A stretch of 64,000 bases of DNA from Echinococcus granulosus (Eukaryota > Platyhelminthes > Cestoda > Cyclophyllidea > Taeniidae), in the NCBI RefSeq assembly GCF_000524195.1, contig NW_020170416.1, forward strand, positions 627,362-691,361, in the 5' to 3' direction. The first letter of the stretch is position 1; every line of letters begins with the position of its first letter. Positions 49,001-61,001 of this stretch are shown here, piece after piece. The notes below the pieces were generated by a model. The model made no database searches. It saw only the letters and a list, made by a program, of their open reading frames with translations, and was not told where the DNA came from. The position numbers were made by a program, and so were the translations under genes.

Positions 49001-52000
49001 CTACTCCCTTCGACTGAGAATGATTTGGCACTGTGGCAGCAAGGTATTTCGAATGGTTAAGTAAAGTTTAAAGCCATGTGAACTTGCCAATTTCAGTTTA
49101 TTTCTTCGACCTAGTTAGATTTAATTGAACCTTCCCTGTTATGTGGCTTACTTAATTCGCCCGTCCCACGTGTCACATATGTGTGACACGCGGCTCTGTG
49201 TCAATTGGTGATGCTCGTAGCTACGCCACCCTGTGTCGCCAAACATACTGCTGGAGCTTAAAGTAATAAATGAGTAAATTTGATAGACATTCCTGTTTTC
49301 AAGATGCATATATTTGAGTAAAATGAAGTGCATTCTCCTTTTCCACGTGAAATTCATCACTGTTTTTTTTCTTTTATGATGTACTCTTTGCGCTCTAAGA
49401 AGGTCGATTAAATACCAGCATCATCTTAATTGGTCTTGCTTTTGTTTTTTAAATAAACATGAAACTTATGGTTCCAGGCACTTCACAACGCTGAAAAGTG
49501 GCGTTCTTTTTTCATCTCGAGGAAACGTAGCACAGGTACTTCCTCTGTGGACGTTGTTGACTCGTTTAAGCTTGATTTTGGACTTGGTAGTTGTTTTGTG
49601 CTGGGAGTTTGCAGACCTGGGCATTCACGAAGCATCCCTTCGCTCTGTGGCATTTTCGTTGGTTGGCTAAATCGAGATTGTTACTCCTCGGGAGTGGGCG
49701 TACTTGCCGCTGCCGCTACCGAGGAATGTTACATCCGACTTACTCTTGACGATGTTGAGGCATATGGTAGTAAGATTTTTTCTTCTACAGGCATGGAAGA
49801 GGGTTGGGAGAATGGTTGCTAAGGCCATGTGAATAGGTTCGCGGGAGATCGGGAGGAATCGCGTAGTACTATGTTAGGGTTCCAACGCCTTCCCCTTTGG
49901 CAAGAAATAAGCAGAACAATACTATTGTCAAGATAATGACGTAGTTGGCACTGGTGTATAATTTCTGATACTTTTTTTTTCTGCCTTTTAGCTCCTCCGC
50001 CCACCTCTTCCATTGGCACCGCAGTAAGTCCGCTACAGCAAAATGGGATTCCTCCCTCGCCTTTATGAGTGTATGCGCCAATAAAAGGGCATTTTGGCGT
50101 CTGACCCGATCGGGTACCAAATTTAATAGCACAAGCGAATGCTGACGCAATCAGCCGACATTTATTTCTTCCAGTTGCCTTTCAGTTAATGTGGCAAACA
50201 TAAAAAAGGGTATTTGGGCAAGTCTATAGCGTTCGTGTAGGCGCTTTTATCCCATCGCCTCAGCTGTTTGAGAACCTGTACCCTTCGTTGCTCTTCCATT
50301 CCCCTTCTCTATCTTGCAATGTGTTTGCTTTGAGAACAAAGGAATTCATACAGTCTGTTCTCTTCCAACGATTTGTGTGGAGTGCGCTTGCAGTTGCAGA
50401 CAAAGCGGAATGGAGCTTAGGTAGGTGTCATCATCAATTGACATGCTGTCAATTGACCGCCAGTGATTTTGTCATGGCAACTTGGTGAGTTGGACAGTGA
50501 ATCCCCGAAGAGCGAACAAGTTGTTGGGAGTCCCCATTTCCAGGCGGAAGGAAAAGAGGACTAAACAAATAGCGCTCGAGGTGGGGATACGGTGCCCCAT
50601 ATTTCCATTGCTTGTGTCTGATCACCTGGGGCGTTTGTTCCCTTTGGTAGGCTTCTAAGAAGCAGTTTTCCCCTACAAGAGGATCATGGCTACCCACTTC
50701 TACCGAATGGATTTGGGTTTGCATTTTTTCCCCCCTTCTCCAATATGATGCTTGAATAACTGAGAACGTGGAAAAGAGATTTTCTCGTGAAAGGTTTTCA
50801 CACTCTTGGACAAAATGAGGTCGACCAGGAGCCATTATCACCGCCGTCCGTTCCCGGTATGTTGTCTTGGCTGGAGTCTGCGCGTCACCTTGTTGTGAGA
50901 ATTATATTAATGACGTCCAGCCATGGCCACCGTTTGACAGCTAACACTACTTTTCCCCGCTGATTTTGTTGGCAGAAATGGAAGTCCAGGAAATTAATTC
51001 AGTTGATGATAGCCTTCGCCTTTCAAAAAACTAGCACTACTTTTGATTGCAGACAAGCGGATGAGGTCAAACGGGAACAGTTCAAGTAGAGGGACGTCTT
51101 AGCACAGTGAACTATAGTTGATCTTAGGCGGGTCCATTTTAAGGTTTAAGGGACCTTTGTGTTATCACGAGGTGAGGGAAGCTTTTGAAACTGCCATATT
51201 CCTTCATGAAGCTTCAATACTACCTCATTTCTGGCGCATTTGTGATCGAGGCGAAAGTCGAGACAGTGCAGCAAGCTGTTGCTTCTGCAGTGGTGAACCG
51301 GATCCCCAATTTTCGTCATGATACAAGTCGCCGTTCGCGCACCAGCAGTAGCAGTTTTGCAAACGTTCTACCACTAATTGACATTTTGACCTGCCTTTCC
51401 GAATAGGACAAATCTCAGTATTGTCACGGCCGGCTGCTACTCCTCGGCCTACTGGTTTCACTCCTCCTGACGCACATCTGAATAGGCGATTTAAGTAGTA
51501 TTTACCACTGCAATGCTCATTGGTGAAGGCGCCATCATCTTACTCTGTGTGGGGATGAGTGTATGGACTTCAAAATTGATTTTCCTGTAATCAAAATCTT
51601 TCCGGATTATTATTATTTTTTCAATTGTCAATATGACTGTCTACTATGATCTGCTATAAGTAGTATCTACTCCATCCTTAAATCCTCCTCCTTTTTTGTG
51701 TACAAGCGACTCAACAAACACTCTAATTAGTCGGTTCCTAATAATATCTTTTTCTCAATCATTAGGTCTTCACTTGCTGTAGGCATTTTAAGTACTATTT
51801 AAGATATTAGCACCTCTCATTACCGTCATATTGTCTCCGCATCCACCCCACTCAAAAGTGCGCTTGCCTTTTTTCCTTGGACTACATCATCGGATATTTT
51901 GGATTTGAATTCATCCAGGTAATCTCCAATCATCAATTCCTTCCAAAATGACCGCTCTCTTCATGCCTACCTCGAGTTGTTGGGAGATGGTTCCAGTAGC

Positions 52001-52324
52001 ACCTCATGATGGGATTGCTACCAAATATGCGAATATACTTTATTTTTGCGTGCTAAATACCCCCACGACGTCTTGATTTAACGTTCAGTTTTCTCTTCAC
52101 TCAGACAGGCGACGTCGGCAGCGGCAGTAGCGGCGTCCAGCGCTGCGAGTGAGCAGCACTTGGAGCACCTTCGAGTGCAGCAGTTGACTGAGGCGTTGGT
52201 GCCACTGCAAAAGGAGTGCGAGCGCATTGTGCAAGAGAACAACGTGCTGACGATGGAGTTGATTGCATTGCAAAAGCGACGCATCGCGCTGGAGATTCTC
52301 CTTGAACGTCTAACGCCTCTGTAA
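40067..52324 (+). CDS. REPS1: REPS-type EH-domain adaptor (RalBP1-associated)
   Basis: Seven exons are supported: 40067/40079-40245, 42239-42457, 46348-46585, 46832-46969, 49478-49535, 49992-50023 and 52109-52324. All phases match. The first two encode one EH domain: [37 protein letters not shown], then [20 protein letters not shown] with an intact EF-hand loop. A polyproline block, Ser/Thr-rich linkers and [10 protein letters not shown] follow, then a C-terminal coiled coil ([16 protein letters not shown]...LLERLTPL). This order matches REPS1/REPS2, which bind RalBP1 through the C-terminus and NPF proteins through the EH domain in Ral-regulated endocytosis. Vertebrate REPS proteins have an additional N-terminal EH domain, not found here. 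An in-frame ATG at 40067 could start the protein, but the strong acceptor at 40078 suggests upstream exons. The 58- and 32-nt exons are less certain. Confidence 0.82.
43499..43525. repeat. (TTCC)n microsatellite
   Basis: Short run of TTCC units inside a REPS intron. Confidence 0.85.
45886..45953 (+). repeat. Dispersed element, degenerate copy
   Basis: Shares with 54279-54346 a CGCTGA block, a 13-nt spacer and then a GGTATGAA...GGGAACCATCACGGTCGGA-like stretch, with no gaps across about 68 bp. The minus frame that is open at the other copy carries a TGA stop here. Confidence 0.5.
47735..48169 (-). CDS. Possible two-exon small gene antisense within a REPS intron
   Basis: On the minus strand, an ATG at 48169 in a favourable context (AAAATGGCG), with an in-frame stop upstream, opens a 69-codon frame. 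It ends exactly at a perfect AAA-GTAAGT donor (exon 48169-47963). After a 108-nt intron, a TTAG acceptor leads in the same phase into a 39-codon frame ending in TGA (47854-47735). The predicted product is 108 residues, begins [16 protein letters not shown], contains [15 protein letters not shown], and has a hydrophilic His/Gln/Glu-rich second half. I do not recognise it. It sits inside the intron between the REPS exons 46832-46969 and 49478-49535, in the opposite orientation. It could be a genuine nested gene or a chance ORF pair. The splice signals and Kozak-like context raise it above background. Confidence 0.38.
49169..49190. other. Perfect 9-bp inverted repeat with 4-nt loop
   Basis: CGTGTCACA-TATG-TGTGACACG, in the REPS intron upstream of the 58-nt exon. 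Confidence 0.6.
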
Positions 52325-54205
52325 ACAGCCGCCCTCCCTCGTTATCACGTTAACGTTTATCCGGTACTCCCCTTCTCATGTTTACATGTATTTGGTGTAC
52401 TTAGTAATACGAAGTCTGATTTTGACTAACAAATCTGTATTCTAGAGCTTAAAAGAAATGAGGTAGCCTTAGAGACTTCCTAGAGCAGGAGAGTGTAGAA
52501 ATGTCTTTACCATGGACGGATGGAATACCTAGGCGGCTAGAAGTATGGATGGCATTGAAGGGATCCATATCACCACAATGTTTTTCTGAATCGCGGAAAA
52601 CTGTAAGGTTCGTGGATTTAGATGTTCCACCTCCAAAAAAGCCCCCTTTCTTTCATTCAGGATCCTCGGAATTCTCCGTTGTTGCCCTTTTTCTTCATTG
52701 GATGGTTTTCAAGAGGATTTCTAAAAATCACCAACTATTTTGGCAGGGAGGCTAGTGGTAAGGCCTCGACAATGGCTCTTGACAACCATCTTCTGTACAC
52801 TAAATGCTTGTTATAGAAACACTTACCCTTAGGTCGCTCTACACAGTTAGGTCATTCTTAAAGGCCGACTACCGCTTGTTAGAATCCGATCCCGCTCACT
52901 TACACTAATTGCAGAACTTGAGGTTAGAGTGGTTAGCAAAAGTTCACGTGAATTTGACGATGAGTCTCCGCTGTAGATTACTTTGTTCTGTGACGTTTCG
53001 GCGAGAAGTAAGACTGCTTCTAGCACGCCTGCCTTCGGACAACGTCTCCTACGTGGTTCCTGATGCGTTTGCAGATTTAGAATCGCTTCGAAGAAGGACG
53101 GTCCTCACCCCTTCCATCGGCCAAAGTAGTGTTATTGCTCTCCATCCATTAATCGACTAGCCACCTCGTTTGTTGTTGTTTTGGGCTCCTATTTGAACGA
53201 TGTTGATGATATTGAGGCACGACATCACTTCCCTAATAACAAGAGGTAATGAAAAAGGGGATCTACCTCTCCGAAATCGTCTGGGTCAATGTAGTTGTGC
53301 TCGGATAGAGAGCATTTCACTACTCAAGGTGGCTACCAACAATTCCAACATTCCTCCATCTCTTGCCTTGGAACAACGCAAGTACCAAATGCACCTGTCA
53401 ATGACGCACAAAGCTGTCAAATACTGGTCAGATTTTCAGCCGTCGCAACACTGCCGAATAGGTGAGTATGCGTTGGAGAAAGTGACCCAGAATTTTACTC
53501 CTAACTGCAAAATTTCTTCCTCTCAAGCCTTATAAAGATAGTCTAAGGTGGGGAATGTTGTTAACCTGGAAAGTAAATCCCAACACCACGGCTTCGAAAG
53601 TTGCGTGTATGTGGGAGGGGGGGGGGAAAAATTTCTAAAAAAAAGTAAGACGAGGAACTCTGCACAAGCTCCACCTGATATTCAGGGGAAGGCAGGGCAT
53701 TTTCGAAGTAGCTTTAGCATTGGCTGAGTCGTGAAGTCCGGTTCCAATCTTTATCTGGGAGCTGTTAATGGAATACAGACGTTCTCAGAGCCATCTACCG
53801 TGATTGGAAGGTAGCATCCACCCGATAGGTAGTCAGACGGATTTTAAACTAGAAGAGGAACTTAAGTGACAATCGGAAATTGGCGCAGCCAATGGAGAGG
53901 GCTGTTCGGGTACAATGAGGATCGTGCAACATCACCCCAGAGCTGTCGGGCCCTGGATTAAGGGATTTGCTTAGAGGGGGCTTTTTAGGACGACCGAGCT
54001 CCCTTTCATACGGTCTAGAGGTGGATGAAAGCTGTTCTAATCGTGATTTTAATACCTTGTCCAATTAGAGCCAGGTCCTGGAGCCTGCAGTTGAAGGGGT
54101 AGAACCTTCTCCCCGGGGAAGAACCTTCCCCATGGCGTCTAATACGCTTCAGGATCCAAAAGGGAAAAGCTTTTCTGGTGCTTAGCAAGCACCAGGCCCT
54201 GCAAA

Positions 54206-54484
54206 CTAAAATTTCTTGTAGATGAAGATTTGGTTCACCACTTTCCCAGGAAGAATTGCCTCCGTTTCGATTTCACGGCGCTGAATGCTCGTTCGTTGGT
54301 ATGAACGACTGCTGCACTGCGGGCTAGGAACCACCACAGTCGGAACCGGCCACGACATTGGCGAGGGAGGCCACAGTAAAGGCCACGATGCTGGGAAGCT
54401 AGATGCATCTATGTTGGCCCCTCGAATTTCATCGTTCAAAGTACCCGTGAGGGTCTGTGCGCAGTTATTGCATTCCAGTAGCAT
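54206..54484 (-). other. Open reading frame related to a dispersed element
   Basis: A 92-codon frame starts with ATG and encodes a Trp/Pro/Ser-rich segment, then QRREIETEAILPGKVV. Part of it (54279-54346) matches a degenerate copy at 45886-45953. It could be an exon of an unrecognised gene or a fragment of a repeat; no splice partner was found. Confidence 0.3.
54279..54346 (+). repeat. Dispersed element, second copy
   Basis: Gap-free partner of 45886-45953, lying inside the minus-strand open frame at 54206-54484. Confidence 0.5.
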
Positions 54485-57400
54485 TAATCAGTAGGGTTCC
54501 GGAAGACTACAAGTAATTTTTTTCTCCAGAGAAAGCCATATCATGTCAAATGTCGCCCCTTTAACACTCTCACAGTCTAGTTTCGTTGCCCTCCCCCCGC
54601 AATACATGAAACCGAAACGGCTTTGTCATCGGTGGCGACACGTCAACTCGGCCGGGGTGATGGAGATGTTGGAGGCTTTCAAACGACCACGGGGAAAAGT
54701 CGTTCACGTTGGGTTAAAAGATCTCCACCTTGAGAGGGGAAGATGTGTTAAGAGGTTGGGAGTGGAGCGGCTTGAATGCATTTGCGGTAAGGTTGAGTAA
54801 AACCAATGCCGGTCGTCAAGTGCCGTCGGAGACGTCCGTTTTTTCTCCACCAAGAATGGAAGTATCTTCGCGGACTTACCAAGCGTCCCGACGATTTTGG
54901 GGAGTAACACGACTAAGGATCGAAGAGAGCTGTTAAGCTCTGGTCCGAGAGCATGGCCTAAGAAAAATCTGACGGCTTTGGGGCAGATTGCGCCTTCGCA
55001 TATAGCCCGAACAACCCGGATGTGAATAAGCAAAAGCTAAAACTCGCTTGACTACCTTTGAGAGGGATGCCCAACACCCACGTCCAACGAACTAGGAGCT
55101 CCGCGTGACTTCAGCGGGTGAGGTCGACATTTGTGTCGAAGTGGTGCTTGCGGCCGAGGGACTGCGATGATATCATTTTATGCGGAATGGCGTGTTGCAA
55201 ACTATGGAGGAGGCATTATTTTTCCTCCGACCTGTCTCCCCTACAGCAGGCATTTTCTCCCAGGCGACCAATGAAGGTCGTGCGGTTTTGAGTAGGGTTT
55301 ACGAACATGGATTGGGATAGCCTACGGGATCAATCCATATCGGAGGCAGTTGCAATGGAAGTGGTAAATGGATTAGTTGCAAGTCACGTCCACATTGCGC
55401 AGGGCGTTCAGGTTTAAATTAAATTTTTTGAGGTGCCAGAAATTACACTTACCACTCCTCAGCATTCGATGCGGAAGGAATTGCCATTCCGGCCGAACCA
55501 CCATGGAACAACCTGCAGGTGAGAACTTTCCGACAGCGCCAATGATTACGAGGAGGCACATTCACCCTTCCCATGGGAAGACTCGCCTCCCACCAGATTA
55601 TCCGCAATCGGGCGCTTTCAAGGTTCACATAAATGACCGCCACGGTGGTAGTGGGATAGAAACCACCACGGACGGGATCGTCATAACCTGGTCACCTTGG
55701 GAACATTTCCACCAGTGCGTAACTGGGCGCTTCATCGATGTACTGTGCTGGGACACTTCTTTAGAGGAGTTTAAGGCCTCCTTTCACAAGAGACTTCAAT
55801 CCAGACCGCAGAGTGTCACCATCGGCGCTACCTGTCATTGATGACAGGCGGTGTTTGAAATGGCCAGTGCTCCTGCCTTTCCGAGCCCTGGAATCCAAAG
55901 TCCCAAGTTGACTTGAACCATAGAGGGATGAGATGTAGTTGCTTGCCTTGACGCTTCACCTTGAGAGGCGAAGTTTTCCAGCACTTCTGACTGCATAAAT
56001 CTCCTAGCAAATCACACCCTGCCAGTGTTTCTTTTCAGCTTTTCAAGTGTGTGCGGGTATCGTGAATCTCCCCCCAGCGTGCCCATTCCCCCCATGTTGG
56101 CAAGTAATCTAGCCAGGAGTGTAAGAAGCGGGAATCGAGTACTCCCATAATGCATTCCATTACTAAAAACGCGACAGAATTGCAGATTCTTTTGTCAAGA
56201 AAAGGCAACAAGATCTTCAGGAATAGAACGCTACTAAAGATACTGCTGACAATGAGTTGGGTAGATAACAGTGGGCCAAAGGCAATTAAGATAGATGACA
56301 TGGAATGCATTGCAACGAGGAACAACAGCCACAGTGACGTTTCAAGTACGCATACCTCATGAACAAGGTGAAATGACCGATCTTCTCAACCCCGATCAGT
56401 AGACGATCTCACGGCAAATGGAGGCGTCAGTAGTTAGCCGAGTTTACCTCCGGGTACATGCATAATGAAAGAGATCACGAACCTTTCGAAAATAAGAGTA
56501 TCAACGATTGATGGACACGTAACAACTTGCGGATGCCTCTTCGAACACCGAGAACTAACCTCGATGCCATTTCTCGACAAGTAGTAGGGCTAAACCTGTA
56601 CAACTACCCGCACGGGCTCTTTCGTCTGCGCAGTTCCGATTTGCACCCTGCAGTCGTGGGGTTCTAGGCATGGCTATGACCTTCCAAATATTCTGTAGGT
56701 CAAAGACAAATCTTCCACTCTACTGGTATCCCTCCTCACGTCTAGTGATACCTCGGCAGCATCTTGATGGAATTTCGGCCCCTTGTGAAGCATGGGGCGA
56801 CTTTTGGCGGCGCCTTAAAGTAGTCATACAGCTGAATAGGTCGACCGAGCGCTGCACGCACAGTGGATGGCAGAATTCGCGAAGACGCAATCTAGTCGAG
56901 CCTCCAGGTAGTAAAATATGGGCAGGGCATCCCGACCTGAGTTGTGGGAATTTCAGAGCAACTCTAATGGCCGACCAGAAATCGGAATGGGGTTTAGAAG
57001 CTGCTTGGAATGACAAAAGAGTTTGATTTTCATTCCCACGAGCATCGCAGACGGACTTCACTACAATCGACAAGGAGTGTATTGCTGTTGACGATCTGAA
57101 AAAGTGGACGCAGGAGACCTAATAACTGAAAACCACGCCTAGAGGAAGATTGAGGCTACGACGAGTCTGTGTAGCGTGAATCCTCCGCCTTTTGCTATTC
57201 GACTGCGACGGCAGTACGGGGCTCTGACTATACCCGCTGGACTACCAGCCTTTCAGCCCAGCTGCAGGTAGGCAACAACTCTACCGTCTGGTGTTTCCAT
57301 GGATGCAGCTTCTTCTGCTCATAACATCGATTTATGCTCCCCGTCTACCAGAAGAAAACTGGCAACAAGATACGCGCGTTCAGTTGGAAGGGAAAAAAAG

Positions 57401-58573
57401 GAAGGTGGGGATAAGAGCCCAGACATACGGACCAATTACAGCACGGGCGAGGATAGCAGACGTACGGCCCGCCATCAATCAGCCTTTCCACGGCGGCGTA
57501 AGCGATGCAAGAGGTGACGAAACTGATAGCGAAGTCGCAGTCACAATGGTGGGGCGGATTCAAAGGAGGATCTACAAGGTGCTGCACGGTTTCAGCCCGC
57601 ACACGACATCTAGGGCTAACACGGGCAGTGGGGCAAGAGCAGTCCCCACCGTAGTTATGCTAAAATTTTTTTTTCTTCGTTGAAGATCAATCCCCCCGAT
57701 CAAAAATACGGCATCTACTTCCACAGAAAAACATGTGACATTAAAGGCCATCGCCGAAACCTAAAGCAAATGCGCTACTCAAACACGACCTTGTTTCAGC
57801 CTGATCCCATCTTGTCATGAAGCTGGTAACCAGAACCGTAAACTATTACTCACCTCTAGTTACCCTGATTTGAACCACAAAGACTACTACGTCAAAGGGG
57901 CGTCAAGAGATCAGTACCGGGGACTCGTTGATGTCTGGCCAGGACCGCTTCATAGGAGGAACAGAAACTAACACACCAAACCGCTAAAACAGGATGGAAC
58001 CATTCGAGACTGCACAAACACGCACTTCTTACTCAAAAATTTCACCCATATTCCCCCAGCGAATTCAACAAAGATGAGAAGTGTGAAGAAAGAGAAGACA
58101 GCGCCAGGATCATCGATGTTAATATAGTTCATTACTCTCAACGATGCTATCAGTCTTCGCCTCTACTCACTCAGACACAGAGCAATACGGAGATGAGACC
58201 GAGAGAGGGAGGGCCATGACAGCGATAGACCAAATGAAGAAGAAAGTTAAGAGAGGAGGAGGAGTGGAGTATTAAAGGTGTTGCAGAGGGAAGGAGAGGC
58301 GGTTAAAGAGGAACGCGCGCCGCTCTCTAGGCGCCTCTACAACTGCTACAACCACACAAGCAAAACTATACACGGGGGATAGGAAGCAGGCGAAAAGGAA
58401 CAAAACCGAAGATGTGCTTTTTAGGATAGAGGGGAAAAGGGGGGGTACAACAATGGAGACTCGTGAGCGAGCAAACACATTTCTCGTTTCGGTAGGAAGA
58501 AATGAAAGGACTGCGGCGGTGTCTATCTACTTGTTATTGCCTCATCAGCTTTCTCCTCTGTTTCCAAACCCTT

Positions 58574-61001
58574 CTAGAGCATAAACTTGCCCACAGCGAG
58601 AGCAAACAAGAATGTGATGAGAAGGTAAATAATCGGTGGGACGTTCATCCGCAGCGTCTCCAGGGCACCCGATGGCGCTGCCGCAGTTACCACTGGCTGG
58701 GAGGAAATCTCGCGACCCAGTTTGTTCATAGCGGCCTGGCACTAATCGTAGAATGAAAGAAAAAAGAACAACAACTACTCTCATACGCAAGTACCGACCT
58801 ATGCCCCTTTTGCGGGCAGTTTTAATTCAAATTGTCAAACATGTACTAGATGGGCTTACAAACTTGATCAAGAAAAAAGCGAGGATGAATTTCTAACAAT
58901 GCGAATAATTACAGCTTCCCCAATGGTGAAATCATAAGCGTAGACACCCATGACCAAGGAATTAAGAGATCTACTAAAAGCAATACCGGGCTGAAAATAC
59001 TTTCTACAACGGATGATTGGAAGGAAATGACGAAAAGACAAGGGTAGAAAGATACGGGTTGAAGCACGGAACTACCCAAAGTCATCGAATAAGCACTGGG
59101 GGAACATACAACACCATTACCACACTAACGCCTAACTACCTCTCATCCTTAATTAAACGAAACTCACTAAAATGGCCCTTAAGAGAAAGTTGCATTCTTC
59201 AGTATGCAGACACGTGGCACAAAGCACGAGTACCACCGTGATCGGTTGTTAGTTTCGTGCAAATGAGTTTGTTACGTGACAGAAGTGCATACCACAAGTT
59301 TGCATCCACTTTTGTGCTCAAACGTCTCAGCATCATCATAAAATACAAGACGAAAATGAACCCAGTAAATGGCAAACAAAATGATTCCAAAACTTATGGA
59401 AGACCTCAAATACGAGCCTTCGAGTCAGAAGAACGTGTAATTTGGCCACCAATGCAAATAGATAGAGAGCAAGAGAGCACCAGCAAAGTTTACTTGATAC
59501 TTAAGGGGTCAATTCTGTGAAATAAGTAGGTCATAACAATCAGATGTGTGCGCGCATGCACAACCGTCTACAACACGCAACGACGAATAATGCAGGCACC
59601 CGGTGCAACGTGCATGTAGAGAGAATAGCACAGCGTGAAAAGCATACTTAATGAGTAATTAAAAGTAAGGCAGGAATACCAAATGACTTCCACGCCTGAG
59701 TAGTTGAAAACTTAAGGGAATGAAAGTGGAGGTGTAGCGAATCTAGCTCACAGGCGGATGATCAGAGATTGATTAAATCGAAAATGCTGGTAAAACTTTC
59801 AGAGAAAATTACAAAGAGATTGACACAACGGCAACAAAGTTGACGGACACACTAATAGAAAGAAGCCAAAGAAATCACACACCCGCACGCATGTACCTTT
59901 AGTTCCTCATTTTCCTTGCGAAGTTTCTCAATCTCCTGAGTAAGCTGACCAAGTGCGCTAGCTGGTGCGGTAGTAGTAGGCTGTTTTAACCGAAAAACAA
60001 GGCGGCATAGGTATTTGAAAGAAACACGTCCAAAGTCAAATTAAGCTTGAAACGAACCTGTTCTTGATTAGGGAAGGTACATATGAAGAACTTTTCTGAA
60101 ACCCGAGCTTTGTCTACCAGCTGCCACTAGACATTAGGAGAGAGAGTATAAAAGGGGGAGTGAATACGAAGCTTACAAATTGGTTGAGGGAAGGAGGCAT
60201 CTCATCAGAAGCTACTGCGGACAACAAAGCTAATCGGTCCCGCGATTCACCATTTGATTCAACACCAGCAACAGTCGAGACTTTGATAATTCTCACTTCA
60301 CGGGCCTTGATAACATCCTCATTGGGAGTAACAACGTATCGTTTGGGAGCGTTTGTCTTGACTTTGAAAACCACATCCCTTGGAGACGTGTTGCGCACGG
60401 TTAAGGTGCAAGTAGAAGATTCACTAACAGGACCTAGACCTCGTTATTAAAGCAGAAATCCGAAGTTACCTTCAAACACAAGCTCTTCGGGTTCACATTT
60501 CAAGAGATCATCGGGCATTCTAAGAGTGCATTTAAGGCGGGTATCGCTAATCTGAGATTGACTAGCTTCTCTCCACTATAAGTACACACTAAATAAGTTA
60601 AGGAAAATTACGATTTGCTCCAAATTGCCCGCAGGATCATGATCAAGAATCATAGATTGGATCATAAACTTATGCTTGTTTTTCTCAGCTCCATCACAAT
60701 CGAAAGGTTGCAGCATAACTTCAAGAGATAATTCATTAGTAAAATCCTTACCAGCTACATTAACAGTCTCTGAAGGTTCAACGATGCCGCAGCTGGGACG
60801 CACGCAGTAGCGTTTTGGAACCGTGGTCTTTACTTTAAATGTAATCCTATCATCAGAAGGATTTGTTAACTTAATGACAGAAGATTGGACATTCACAAAG
60901 GGACCTATGAGAATTTGTAAAAAGAGTATAAAGAGAATACCGAAAAAATCAAGCTCATTGCTTGGCTCGATCTTCAGCAAAGACTTGTGGGAACCGGCCA
61001 T
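58574..61001 (-). CDS. VAP: VAP-like ER protein with two tandem MSP domains
   Basis: Eight exons on the minus strand: 61001-60941, 60904-60752, 60718-60612, 60575-60470, 60433-60177, 60126-60058, 59980-59897 and 58741-58574. Phases are consistent and the product is about 334 residues. MSP domain 1 (about 1-130) matches human VAPA/B closely: SLLKIEPSNELDF, FKVKTTVPKRYCVRPSCG, MLQPFDCDG, KNKHKFMIQSM, then WREA and LKCTLRMP. A second, diverged MSP domain follows (about 143-260): GPVSESSTCTLTVRN, FKVKTNAPKRYVVTP, WQLVDKA, FFICTFP. A short coiled coil (LTQEIEKLRKENEELK) and a C-terminal membrane anchor (NVPPIIYLLITFLFALAVGK) complete the VAP layout. VAPs are tail-anchored ER proteins that bind FFAT motifs and tether the ER to other organelles. 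Introns 1-4 are 36, 33, 36 and 36 nt. Vertebrate VAPA and VAPB have a single MSP domain. Confidence 0.93.

Larger units (their letters stand above)
52325..58573. other. Long intergenic region between convergent REPS and VAP genes
   Basis: About 6.2 kb. The first 1.2 kb is ordinary AT-rich 3' flank. From about 53.7 to 57.7 kb the sequence is visibly richer in G and C and has overlapping open frames of 60-150 codons on both strands. None shows a known domain, reverse transcriptase motif or matched splice sites. 58.1-58.5 kb is purine-rich on the plus strand and may be the VAP 3' UTR. Confidence 0.5.

Noticed and set aside
55377..55841. 154-codon frame in the GC-rich block
   Set aside because: Although it is the longest frame there, it has no recognised domain, no conserved motif and no splice partner, so it is not called as a gene.
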